From Sphaeroforma sirkka (Eukaryota; Opisthokonta; Ichthyosporea; Ichthyophonida), in assembly GCA_001586965.3 (NCBI GenBank), contig LUCW03001916.1, positions 1 to 32,677 of the forward strand: a stretch of DNA of 32,677 bases. The letters run 5' to 3'. A program made the translations under genes and the position numbers. The notes beneath the pieces are model-generated. The model did no database searches, had not been told where the DNA came from, and was given only the letters and a program-made list of their open reading frames with translations. This document shows, in pieces, positions 10,798-19,775 of the stretch (position 1 is the stretch's first letter; each line of letters starts with the position of its first letter).

Positions 10798-11485
10798 GTG
10801 AGGGTGTCTGAGTCGGATAGGAGCTTCATATTTGTTACCACGATTGGAGCAGTGATGGCAATACAAGACCCATTGCTGACGTCAGACAACCGAGTCTATA
10901 TTCAAGTACAAATCAACGGACGTACGTTCAAAGCCTTGATAGACACGGGAGCAAATAGAAGTTGTATGTCACAGACATCCGCAGACCTCCTTGGCCGACC
11001 AATAACTCCGGCACCACCTGGGTCATTTATATATTTAGCTGACAAGGCGGTGCGAACTCCTCGACTGGGGACGACGGAAGTGGTACCCTATAAGGTACGG
11101 TACCAGAATTATCGACGGTTCATTAGAATTGATGAACTTGCCGACGGGTATAGATGTTATAGTGGGGCAAGATATGTTGAAAGGCTTGGGCCTATACATA
11201 GGTGGTATCCAATCGCCACTTGCACCAATAGACCCCACAGAACTAGAAGAGCTCCTCGAACCCATACCACGCCGACAGGCACCTAACACGACGGAACCCG
11301 TCGATGTACGCGAACGGTTGGCACAGGATTTGGAAGCCAATGCGAAAATTGCCGACAACGCGCGCTGTCGTCTGGAAGGGAGTGAGGTAACCATCCCAGT
11401 AACCCATGAACAAGCGTTGCAGATGCGGCGATCGGCGCGTAACTTCGTATCCGATCGATGGCTCCCTATGTGGATGAACAAGTGA
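10798..11485 (+). pseudogene. Aspartic protease of element B1
   Basis: The retropepsin motif ALIDTGANRSCMSQ lies at about 10934-10975 with an intact D-T-G, and IDVIVGQDML follows in the downstream frame near 11144. An extra C near 11088 (taccctata, against tacctata in B2) breaks the frame between 10798-11286 and 11129-11485. A missing C near 11463 breaks it again before RT. The protease would cut the Gag-Pol polyprotein during particle maturation. The leading codon at 10798 is GTG, so this is a continuation of gag rather than an independent start. Confidence 0.88.
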
Positions 11486-12414
11486 AGAAGTGGTTGACGG
11501 ATTTGGTGATCACGAAACGAACGACACCAACGACTGTTAATCTTCCTCTCCTTGCGGTACCGACATTCGATGCGGAAGGCAACGTCAAGAAGGTACGCGT
11601 GTGTTTAGACATGCGTGCCGTTAACGCGCTTATTCCTGGTGACCAGTTCCTGATCCCCAAGGTCAACGAACTCATATCTCGCCTCAAGAGTAAGAAGTAC
11701 TACACGACGCTGGACATATCGGCTGCATACCACAGGCTGCCCATCCATCCAGACTCACAATACTTATTTAGTTTTACACACGAACGTTATCAGTACTCGT
11801 TCACATCAGCACCGTTCGGTCTTCATGTACTCACGCAGCAGTTTCAACGTACCTTGAGTACAATACTTGATGGCTTACCGGTTCACCACTATATCGATGA
11901 CATAGTTATCGCCAGTGACGGTTATGACGAACACGTTAGGACGGTGCAGAAGGTGATACAACGCTTAACATACCACAGTTTAAAGCTTAACCCTGCCAAG
12001 TGCCACTTCGCTATCTCCGAAGTCATGATCCTAGGGAAGAAAGTATCGGCACAAGGCATTGACATTGACCATGAAAAGCAGGCCAAGCTGATCGACTGGC
12101 CCACACCACAACGATACAAAGATATAGCCTCGGCGTTGGGTTTAGCAAATTACCTCCACGAACATCTGCCTAATTTCGCGAACACGGTTGCACCCTTGCG
12201 CGAATTTTGCAAACTCAAACCAAAGGAGTTGATAGGTGATCGTTGGGAGGAGAGACATGCACAGGCGTGGCAGGCAATGAAAGACGCAGTGGTGAATGCT
12301 GTGGCGTTACACTTTCCGGTCGACGGCATTCCTCTGAACTTGGAAACCGACGCTAGCGATTACGGTTTAGGGGAGCGCTATTCCAATGGGTCAACGGTAA
12401 GAAACATTACTTAA
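11458..12414 (+). pseudogene. RT and start of RNase H of element B1
   Basis: A 318-codon frame. RT blocks in order are VRVCLDMRAVNALIP, TTLDISAAYHRLPI (catalytic Asp), SAPFGLHVLTQQFQR and YIDDIVIAS (catalytic Asp pair, about residues 141-149). AKCHFAISEVMILGKKV is the usual segment after the palm, then a thumb/connection ending YLHEHLPNFANTVAPLREF. RNase H begins at LETDASDYGLG. One G is missing from the G run near 12370 relative to B2 and sends the frame off to a stop. All catalytic residues are present apart from that break. Confidence 0.93.
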
Positions 12415-13778
12415 TGTTCTTTAGTAAGACTCTGAACCATGCGCAACAGAACTACGCCACACCTATGAAGGAGTTACTGGCATTGGTATATGGACTGACA
12501 CATTTCAGGGAATACTTGGATGGGCAACGGTTTGCGGTCTTCACGGACCACAAGGCCCTTGTATATATGAACACACAGCTCAAGCTTAATCCGATGCTTC
12601 AGAGATGGCATCATATCATCGCGCCATTCAACTTTACCATATCGCATATACCAGGAGAGACAAATGTGCTCCCGGACATGTTAAGTAGAGTACACGAGGG
12701 GACAGCGGAGCAGGACGAACTCGAAATAATGTACACAGACTGCTGGCAGTTATTCCCTAGTTACTTTGAACAAGCGCAACAACACTTCGGACCGAATGAC
12801 ATAGATGTATTTGCAGACCCAACCAACGCTCAGCTTCCTCGATTCTGGACGAATGATGATGGGGAAGGAGCGTTAGCCCACGACTGGTCAATAGTCGATG
12901 GATGGATGAACCCGCCTTGCGAACAGATACACAGGATGTTACGCAAGATACGAGCCGACGGCGCACGGGCCACAGTATGTCTACCATGGGTACCAAGAGC
13001 ACCATGGTTTGACTTGTTCAAGCAGTTATTGCAGACAGAACCGGTGCTGGTACCACGGACACCACACACGTTCCTCAAGTACGCTAAGTACGCATGTGGG
13101 AAGACACCATGGGGTCATACCGTAGTAGCACGGGTGGGTCCTCCCAATGGATTCAAACTGGACCCGCTGTTTTCACAGCGACTTGGTTTTGCAGAACCAA
13201 AGCATACAAAATATGTCATGTGCTTAGACACAGCGCGAGACATCTCAGTGGCACTGGCAGATGCAGAGGGTCAACCGGCGTTTGCACAAGCGAGTCCGGC
13301 GGAGAAACAGCGTCGTACGCAACTCACGCAAGCGCAACACGAACAAGGACATCATGGGGCGGCGGACACAGTCCAACAACTTCGTCAGAACGGTCACATT
13401 TGGCCAGGGGCACTTGAGTTAGCCACAGAAGTTAAGCGGCAATGTGGCGCATGTTTGGGACAGGACACACTTCGTAAAGGTTTCCACCCGATGATTAGCA
13501 TCGATGCACGCTACCCGTGGGACCATATTCAAGTGGACTACATCCCGATGCCACTGGAGTCCAGACGCAAGAACAATTATATTCTTCACGTCTTAGACAT
13601 CGCCACAGGCTATTCTATCCTTCGAGCCACACCGGACAAGACAAAGGAAACCACGACACAGACACTCATAGAGATTTTTGGCGAACATGGTTTCCCCGTA
13701 AAATCAAACAGACATGGGGAAGGAGTTCACCAACAAGTTAGTGGAGCTTCTGGTCCAGGAAGTGGGGATGCTACATAA
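12414..13778 (+). pseudogene. RNase H, Dam-like domain and N-terminal integrase of B1
   Basis: A 454-codon frame continuing pol. Residues 1-92 finish RNase H (E20, D45, D88 in HIPGETNVLPDMLSR). Residues 112-215 are the Dam-like domain: HFGPNDIDVFADPTNAQLPR, HDWS, GWMNPPCEQI (N166-P-P-C169), then ATVCLPWVPRAPWFDLF, the pattern known from DIRS elements. Integrase follows with H309-x3-H313-x30-C344-x2-C347 and HIQVDYIPMP (first catalytic Asp, D375). The frame is lost near 13700, where B1 has one C fewer than B2 (aatcaaac). The last ~20 residues are out of frame. Confidence 0.92.
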
Positions 13779-14551
13779 GGTGTCTCCACCATATCGACCC
13801 CAAGTGCTGGGCGCGGCAGAACGACGTCACAAGGAGATTACACGTTCTATTCGACAATGCTGTGAGGCAGTTCCCCTTCGATGGGACGAACGCCTTCCGT
13901 TTACGATGCTATACCAGAACCTTCGGATATCCCGTCGCCATAAGAGTGCACCGTTTAGCGTGTACTTTGGCCGCCGCCATGTTCCGTTCGCCGATTTCAC
14001 GGACGAGTTACCGGATTCTCAGCCGATGACGAATGGCACCTGGGCACAACGATTAGACCAGTTACAGGACACTATATTGCCGACCCTCCACCACATTACC
14101 AAGAAGTATACAGGCAAGCTTACGACGACATTTGACCGCCTGCATGCTCACGACTTGGTACATTTCGACGAAGGAGATGTGGTCATGGTACGATCAGAAG
14201 GCCGAACAACGAAGGCTATGCGGCCATTGTTTGGACCATATGTAGTCAAAGCTAGACACGGCCAACGCTACGAGTTAGCGAACAAGGATGGTTCCGCCCC
14301 ACCAGAATTCAAGACCAAACCGGTACGGGTGGAACTCCTCCGTTTAGTGCATAGACGCACAGACCCACCAATTAACGAAGACTTATGGACCGAAGGAGGG
14401 GTGGAGTTTCGCCATATTATCACACATCGTACGAAATGATGAGACGGGGAAATTAGAATACCTGGTGAGATGGCGAGAAGGCGAACCAACGTGGGAAACA
14501 GCAGAAGCTTTTGATGATGCCAACGATATCGCGGCCTACCACAAAGCTTCG
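13714..14551 (+). pseudogene. C-terminal integrase and chromodomain of B1, truncated
   Basis: The integrase core resumes with TDMGKEF (second Asp) and AAERRHKE (Glu) with 35 residues between, giving DD35E. A C-terminal beta domain follows (FDEGDVVMVRSEG, RPLFGPYVVKAR). Then comes a chromodomain-like stretch with HIITH and YLVRWREGEPTWETAEAF, continued from 14439 in another frame after an extra A near 14434. The sequence ends at 14551 inside the tail; B2 shows a further basic end (RKRQRAQV). Chromodomains direct this group of Ty3 elements to chromatin marks; that role is known for the family, not shown here. Confidence 0.9.
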
Positions 14552-15761
14552 AGCATATGAGCATACTTATAAAATGGCTATTCGTGCAGGGCTTGATCAC
14601 CCGGCGCTGAAAGAAACCATACGTGAAGTATACCGACGCTGTACTGATTGTGAAAAGAACCAGATCAAGCGATACGGTTGGGCACCCCTAAAAAGTGTGA
14701 CAGAAGACCAACCGATGCGCCGAGTCATAGTCGATTTGGTTAAACTCCCGCGATCCAAGCATACTGGCGATGTATATATCTGTCATTTCTTATGTGTGGC
14801 TTCGGGCTATAACTTGCTTTATGCAATACCGAACAAACGTCCACAAACAGTGGCAGAATTATGCTATCACGTCTTCAATGACTTCGGTTTCCCCCGAGTA
14901 CTATGTTCTGATAACGGTAGTGAGTTTTGTACCGACGTAATGGAGGCACTTATACTCGTATCAGGCATGACCCATAGGCGTGGTGTTCCTTACAAACCTC
15001 AAACGCAGGGTGCAAATGAGACACGTCATAGAGAACTTAAGAAACTCTTGCGTACCGCACTAGACGACATTGAGTATATGTGGCCTTATCATTTGAAATG
15101 GGTACAGACTCAAATGAATAACTGCATGAATCCTCAAACTGGAACACTCCCGTTTCACTATTTCTTTGGCCGCTATAGTGAATTACAAGCAACGTTTGAT
15201 AAAACTGCGCCCGAGAAACACGCTACCCCGTGGCTACAAAAGATCGAGCATATGCAGAACGTTGTTTACCCCTGTTTACTCGAGCACAAGAATCGCGTCC
15301 TACTTAAAGCGTATGACCGATGGAATAACACTAAGAACATTGTTCAGTTCAAAGTCGGCGATTACGTTAACATTATAAATCGAAACGCCAACGTTACCGA
15401 ACTCTCTTCTAAGACGATAGGACCTTTTGTTATTTCCTACCATGATGAGAAGAGTGATACTTACGAAGTGAATAACATTGATGGTACTAGTGCAACCAAT
15501 CTAGGCACTCACCGTATCCCTACCTCCGAACTCTCATTCGCTCGCTCATTTGATTCTAATGTACCAGTTATGGAGTCACAAGTCAAAGATATACTTGACA
15601 AAACATCCGAAGACGGTTACACTTACTACAAGACCCGTTTCATGGATGGGACAGTAGCTTGGCTAACCTCCGATGCATTTCGTGAATCTCGCGACTTTCT
15701 TCGTATCTTTAATACGAAATGGAATAAGCGTTTACATAAGAACACACGAGATAAACGATAA
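14552..15761 (+). pseudogene. Integrase of element A, with chromodomain-like tail
   Basis: The open frame starts upstream in B1-derived sequence (14511), but A's own codons begin at 14552. CTDC is the Cys pair of the zinc-binding domain; the matching His-x3-His is missing at the B1 junction. Core residues are VIVDLVKLP (D), LCSDNGSEF (D) and QGANETRHREL (E), with 35 residues between the second Asp and Glu. KVGDYVNIINRN and TIGPFVISY form the C-terminal beta domain. The tail VKDILDK..YKTRFMDGTVAWL resembles a chromodomain. A stop at 15759 is followed in frame by 38 more open codons to TAA 15876, so the stop may be recent. Confidence 0.92.
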
Positions 15762-16116
15762 GGGTTTCCTCAGGTGAGTACAAACCCTGACGGATCTGAA
15801 ATTCCCTATTTGCCACCTACTTCCTACGTGACTAAACTTTCTGATCTGCTTACCAACAGTGCAGAACTTACTGACTAATGATGAACAGCCTTTGGCTATT
15901 ACCTTAGAAATAATAAACGTAAGGCGCCTACATCGGAAATGGTTACTGGACCAAATACTAAACGACATAGAGTACAACATGAGTCTTGAACTCGTACATA
16001 TAGGCACATACTTACTCGATAAGTCATGACCGAAACCGTTTTTACTTTGGTTTTCGCTTTACCAACTAGATCGTACCTTTACGTACGTTCGTAGTTCTAA
16101 AAGCTACTGGGGGCTA
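15762..16116 (+). other. 3' untranslated end of element A and polypurine-tract candidate
   Basis: The segment between integrase and the 3' LTR. The first 117 bases stay open in the integrase frame up to TAA 15876. After that no coding pattern is seen. A short G-rich stretch with GGGGG at 16109-16113, just before the LTR start at 16117, is the only polypurine-tract candidate, and it is weak. Confidence 0.6.
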
Positions 16117-16712
16117 TGTAGAAATACGGCCTCCGGTCAGTCTAAAATATCAAGATCAATTGAGATAATACATTGGTTTTTTATTTGTATTTTAAATAAT
16201 TTAGTACAAGCTCTTTATCCAATATTTCCAAAGTGTTCTAAATTCACTTTGATGGCTCCAATAGCCTGAGTATTTGGTATGACTCATCTACTTGGACCTA
16301 TTTGAGACATTAGTAGATGTAGGATATTATAAACTAAATTTTATAATCTCCGAACTACTACTTATAGATTTCGGTCCTCCCACCAATCTCCAAAATCCAA
16401 TAAGTCTTTTTCTTTTTTTAACTTTTCTTCAGATGGAACTTTATTTATATCAGCTAATGTATTAACGTGACTTACGTTATTATGTCTATTTACAAATTAG
16501 GCAAGTGGTCATGAACACTTAGTACTTCTAGTGAAAATTATTCAATAAAGAACAGCTAGAGGTACGCCCTGTGTGATCGAGGATATTTAGGCTCTTAACA
16601 AGAGGCAGTCCCGATCATTCTTAAACAAGCTACCACTGCTAAATCCTAACTGACTAATTTGTATTTTAGTTTAATATAGTTTGAAACCTAGTAATTTCCA
16701 TCGAAGTTTACA
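16117..16712 (+). repeat. 3' LTR of element A (596 bp)
   Basis: It matches 1771-2370 from TGTAGAAATACGG to AAGTTTACA, differing mainly in the length of T and A runs and a few substitutions. This small divergence suggests a fairly recent insertion, at odds with the many coding frameshifts unless those are partly assembly errors. It is followed directly by LINE-derived sequence on the other strand. Confidence 0.93.
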
Positions 16713-17456
16713 TTACAATCATAGCACAGAGCCGGATTGGTGTAGACTCGAAGCAGCGATCGAAGCTGTCGTGTCTGGCTGTGTCTCGGTTTGAGGTTGG
16801 CGGTTTACCCATAACCAGTTGGTAGTAGTATTGGCGCCGGGCCATTGCCGCGATCTCCTTGATGGACCAACGTTTTGTTGAGTTCTTCCTGATGTCGTCA
16901 CAGCGTTGGCGAGGGGCTAAATGGTCAGGTGTACGCACGCCCGTGGTTTTGTGTACAGTTTTCAGGTGATACTATACGAGAAGCGCAGTGATGGATTGTC
17001 GTGGGCCCAGGCGGGTTGCGTCAGAGGGGCAAGTGGATTTGTGCTGGCCATTGGATTGAGTTGTATTCCCAGGCAACCTCTGAGGTAGTCCGCAAATGGT
17101 CGCGCGGGGAGCAGGCCGCAAAAGTGAAGTAAGTTGGTTTGATGTTTGGGAAACCTAGGGTATTTAGTGCCTGTGATGATGGCTGCTGCTTGGATGAGTG
17201 CTGAGTTAAAGCGCTCGAACAGGGGATCCAACGCATCCTTCCATATAGGCGGAGCCCAGGCAGTAATGTTCAGCCCATATGTAGCCGTGGATAGAATGAA
17301 TGTTCTGAACATCGCCAGTCGGTTGCAGGGGTGTCGCCAGCTGAAGCCATGGAAGCCATAAGCGCGGAAAGAGGCGATACTCAGTGACAATGCTGCAATC
17401 GTGGATTCCATATGTCTGGCGAGGTTGATTCCTGGTACTCCGTGAGAGAGTGGGAA
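16713..17456 (-). pseudogene. LINE reverse transcriptase, C-terminal part (broken)
   Basis: Read on the minus strand, the segment begins FPLSHGVPGINLARHMEST and contains GFSWRHPCNRLAMFRTFILS and TYGLNITAW, the thumb region of non-LTR retrotransposon RTs. The frame is open from 17456 to a stop at 16962; a further weakly coding stretch, 16938-16713, in another frame would be the following C-terminal part. Upstream the RT is interrupted by element X; its earlier part is at 19102-19540. Downstream it is cut by element A's LTR at 16712. It is a dead relic. Confidence 0.75.
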
Positions 17457-17610
17457 TGTAGTGAACACATCAAAATACGATACTAAAACCTACTGAGTCT
17501 CCCTGAGTCTCAGTGCGGTGTATTTATTCTTATATTTGATTGCCTACGTGGTCTACAAATAATTCACCTCGTGTGAATTAATTGTAAACTAATTCTAACT
17601 CCACACTGAT
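17457..17610. repeat. Left terminal repeat of element X
   Basis: It matches 18923-19075 with a handful of changes, from TGTAGT(G/A)AACACATC to CCACACTGAT. It contains a small inverted repeat, AATTCAC..GTGAATT. It is followed at once by a (TA)n run at about 17611-17633 instead of the terminal 26 bp seen at the right. Confidence 0.9.
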
Positions 17611-17703
17611 TATATATATATATATATATATATAAACTAGTGAAATCCTTCTGCTGAATAAGTTCGTGCCTTGGAAACTGGTCTTTTGAACCATCCCGGC
17701 TGT

Positions 17704-17789
17704 GCTGGTATATTTTCACCCCCCAAAAAAAGCTAGGGTATCCGCTGGTATGTTTTTTTCCCCCCCCCCGCCCATAAGCTAGGGTATCC
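17704..17789. repeat. Tandem pair with C runs inside X
   Basis: Two units, 17704-17743 and 17744-17789, both start GCTGGTAT, pass through a C-rich run and end AGCTAGGGTATCC. Just after, 17791-17821 reads ctcgagttatactcg..gagctcgag, which resembles the minisatellite unit found in element B2. Confidence 0.75.
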
Positions 17790-18228
17790 GCTCGAGTTAT
17801 ACTCGCCTATGAGCTCGAGTTGTGGAATCGTCGTTCGCCTCTACACCGTGGTGAAATCTCACGAGGAGAGACAAAATTCGATCCGGAAGTAGATGATAGA
17901 CATCTAGTATACATCAACTTAACGTTGGAATTATTGTTGTTGTGCCGCTTTCTCCTTCTATACCCCTAACTGCGATACTGCATCATGTTCGTGTTGTGCG
18001 GATTGACTAGGCCAGTCAAAACATTGTTCAAACGTCCTATGGCTGCTAATTAGTCAGAGGGAGGCCTTGATTGTCAACGACGGCCTGAAAAGTCGCATTG
18101 GAATTGAAGTATCTAGATTTTCGGACCGAAGATGGATTAAAAAATCAAAAGAAGAATGAATGGTTGTTGGGAAATGGTCGGATGACTAATTAATCTATAA
18201 AAATTTAAAAACAAAAATGCTAAAAATT

Positions 18229-18286
18229 GCATATATTACTAATCACTCCAATTTGCTCTAGATTTAAAATAATTTTAAAAATCTGC

Positions 18287-18354
<68 letters not shown>

Positions 18355-18586
18355 GTAAATCACACAAGCGTATCAAACCGAGCAAAACGGATATATATAT
18401 ATAAATATATTTTTTAAATAAAAGTAGTAGTAGTATTCGACCGGATGGGATGGTCGGAAAACTTTTTTAGAAAAAATAGAAGAAGAAATAAAATGCTCAT
18501 CAGCTAAATAAAATGGGCACCTGTTAATTTCTGCATATATTACTAATCACTCCAATTTGCTCTAGATTTATAATAATAATAAAATC

Positions 18587-18621
<35 letters not shown>

Positions 18622-18651
18622 CACGCAAACGTATCAAACCGAGCAAAACGG
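18229..18651. repeat. Duplicated block with TA microsatellites inside X
   Basis: Block 1 (18229-18390) and block 2 (18533-18651) share gcatatattactaatcactc, then 'caatttgctctagattta', a long (TA)n run and 'gtatcaaaccgagcaaaacgg'. The TA runs lie near 18293-18342 and 18592-18617 and differ in length. A further short TA run sits at about 18391-18402. Confidence 0.85.
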
Positions 18652-18676
18652 AAGGTGGGGATTTCTTTTCACTTAT

Positions 18677-18832
18677 CTGTGCTCGGAAGACTTTACTCCT
18701 GTCGTAGTTTGCAAGCTCCTTTCGGCTATCCGGTTCTGAGGGAGATCAACTCCTCTGTGCTCGGAAGACTTTGCTCCTGTCGTAATTTGCAAGCTCTTTT
18801 CAGCTACCCGGTTCTGAGGGAGATCAACTCCT
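18677..18832. repeat. Two tandem 78-bp units inside X
   Basis: Units 18677-18754 and 18755-18832 both start ctgtgctcggaagacttt and end with gagatcaactcct. As 78 is a multiple of three, a 65-codon frame spans both, but it has no recognisable family and is probably a by-product of the repeat. Confidence 0.9.
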
Positions 18833-18922
18833 GTAATTTGTCAATAAAATGAACTTCTCCGTCCACTATTATCCTCGAGATAAAATCGAATAATACACCT
18901 AAAGTAACTAGTCGTAAAAAAA

Positions 18923-19101
18923 TGTAGTAAACACATCAAAATACGATACTAAAACCTACTGAGTCTCCCTGAGTCTCAGTGCGGTGTATTTATTCTTATA
19001 TTTGATTGTCTACGTGGTCTACAAAAATTCACTTCGTGTGAAATAATTGTAAACTAATTCTAACTCCACACTGATAGTGGTTTAAGGGAACTTTTACTAC
19101 A
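18923..19101. repeat. Right terminal repeat of element X
   Basis: It starts TGTAGTAAACAC and ends TTTTACTACA, so its ends are inverted copies (TGTAGTAAA). The first 153 bases match the left repeat; the last 26 bases (from AGTGG) are missing from the left copy. GGAA follows directly as target duplication. Confidence 0.8.
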
Positions 19102-19540
19102 GGAACCCCAGATATTTGGAGTGTTTCGGTTCGGCATGTGTGGGCGCCATCTTCAGGGGGAGGTAACGTGTGTTCCAAGGTGCGTCTGCAAGCGTCGGCG
19201 TGATAAACTCACTATTTATGGAGGGTTGGCGCCGCGTGTCGCAACTCGGTAGATCGTACTTGGGGTTTAATGCCACCCTGTTCGAGGCCAGATTTGCGTC
19301 CCCACGCATCAATGTCATCTAAGAAGGGCTAGAGCGAAACCGAACGAGGGGCTTGGATCCGTGTGTCATCAACAAATAAATAAGAGCGGAGGATCTTGGG
19401 CCGAAATTGTGCTAGCGTGACAGCTAAGGAATCCATGTAGGTAATAAAAAGCTGGGGGCCGACGATTGAGCCTTGCAAGATGCCATTCGTTCTATGGAAT
19501 AGAGACGAGAGTGTGCCGCGGTATGTAACAATGGCAGGGA
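19102..19540 (-). pseudogene. LINE reverse transcriptase, central part (broken)
   Basis: On the minus strand the sequence contains NGILQGSIVGPQLFITYMD and SYLFVDDTRI, the block before the catalytic site and the catalytic F-V-D-D (A-D-D in most LINEs), in the frame ending at 19329. A second frame follows, ending KHSKYLGFL at the X border. This is the palm of a non-LTR RT whose thumb continues at 17456 after X. The upstream side is cut at 19540 by the LTR of B3. Stops and frame changes make it a pseudogene. Confidence 0.78.
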
Positions 19541-19775
19541 TGTGGTCAGAATACAAGTACTTAGATTTATTTGATTATTTTCGGTTTATTACAAGTTTTA
19601 CAGCTTATCAGAATAATCTGATAAACTGGGTTTTAGGGTTTTGCTGGTTTTACAGCACATGACTAATGACTCAGTTAGGAGTCAGTCATTTTAGGATTAC
19701 ATATAAATGAACAACGTCCCCCTCCCTGAGGAGGGAGAACGTTGAGATACAGCTATCCCGCGTATACTTACTACA
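19541..19775 (+). repeat. 5' LTR of B3 (235 bp)
   Basis: It has the same ends as the B1 LTR (TGTGGTCAG..TTACTACA). The palindrome CAGCTTATCAGA..TCTGATAAACTG is kept with one arm mismatch. The block 'tgtttataattactaat' is missing compared with B1, so the 14-base complement to the leader motif is lost. Confidence 0.93.

Larger units (their letters stand above)
7028..14551 (+). mobile_element. Ty3-like chromovirus B, copy B1, nested in A and truncated at its 3' end
   Basis: It begins with a 245-bp LTR (TGTGGTCAG..TTACTACA), followed by a 1.28-kb leader, gag and pol. It aligns with the minus-strand copy B2 along its whole length, until identity stops after 'acaaagcttcg' at 14551. B2 continues there with the last codons of pol. 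B1 therefore lacks about 10 pol codons, the 3' UTR with its minisatellites, and the 3' LTR. From 14552 the sequence is A's integrase in the same orientation. This is a nested insertion followed by a deletion over the right junction. CAAAG occurs just inside both flanks, which could be microhomology or chance. Confidence 0.93.
1771..16712 (+). mobile_element. Ty3-like (chromovirus-type) LTR retrotransposon A, split by nested element B1
   Basis: The element is bounded by two near-identical direct repeats that start TGTAGAAATACGG and end AAGTTTACA (TG..CA). The internal order is gag, protease, RT, RNase H, Dam-like domain, [7.5 kb of element B1], integrase and a chromodomain-like tail. RT before integrase is the Ty3 order, and the integrase core is DD35E. 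Without B1 the element is about 7.4 kb. The five bases beside the left LTR (gggtc) do not match those beside the right LTR (ttaca), so the ends have probably been reshuffled. Frameshifts throughout show that it is inactive as read. Confidence 0.92.
17457..19101. mobile_element. Element X: 1.65-kb non-autonomous LTR-like element in the LINE
   Basis: It starts TGTAGTGAACAC and ends TTTTACTACA, flanked on both sides by GGAA (17453-17456 and 19102-19105), a 4-bp target duplication. Removing X and one GGAA restores the LINE frame as YLGF-PLSHG, which fixes the borders. The first ~154 bases recur at 18923-19075, and the second copy runs on 26 bp to the end, so a complete terminal repeat would be 18923-19101 (179 bp, TGTAGTAAA..TTTACTACA). 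The left repeat is cut short by a TA microsatellite. It has no protein-coding capacity and is probably a TRIM-like element; the orientation is unknown. Confidence 0.8.

Noticed and set aside
18655..18852. 65-codon frame over the 78-bp tandem pair in X
   Set aside because: No family, and the duplication alone explains the repeated protein pattern.
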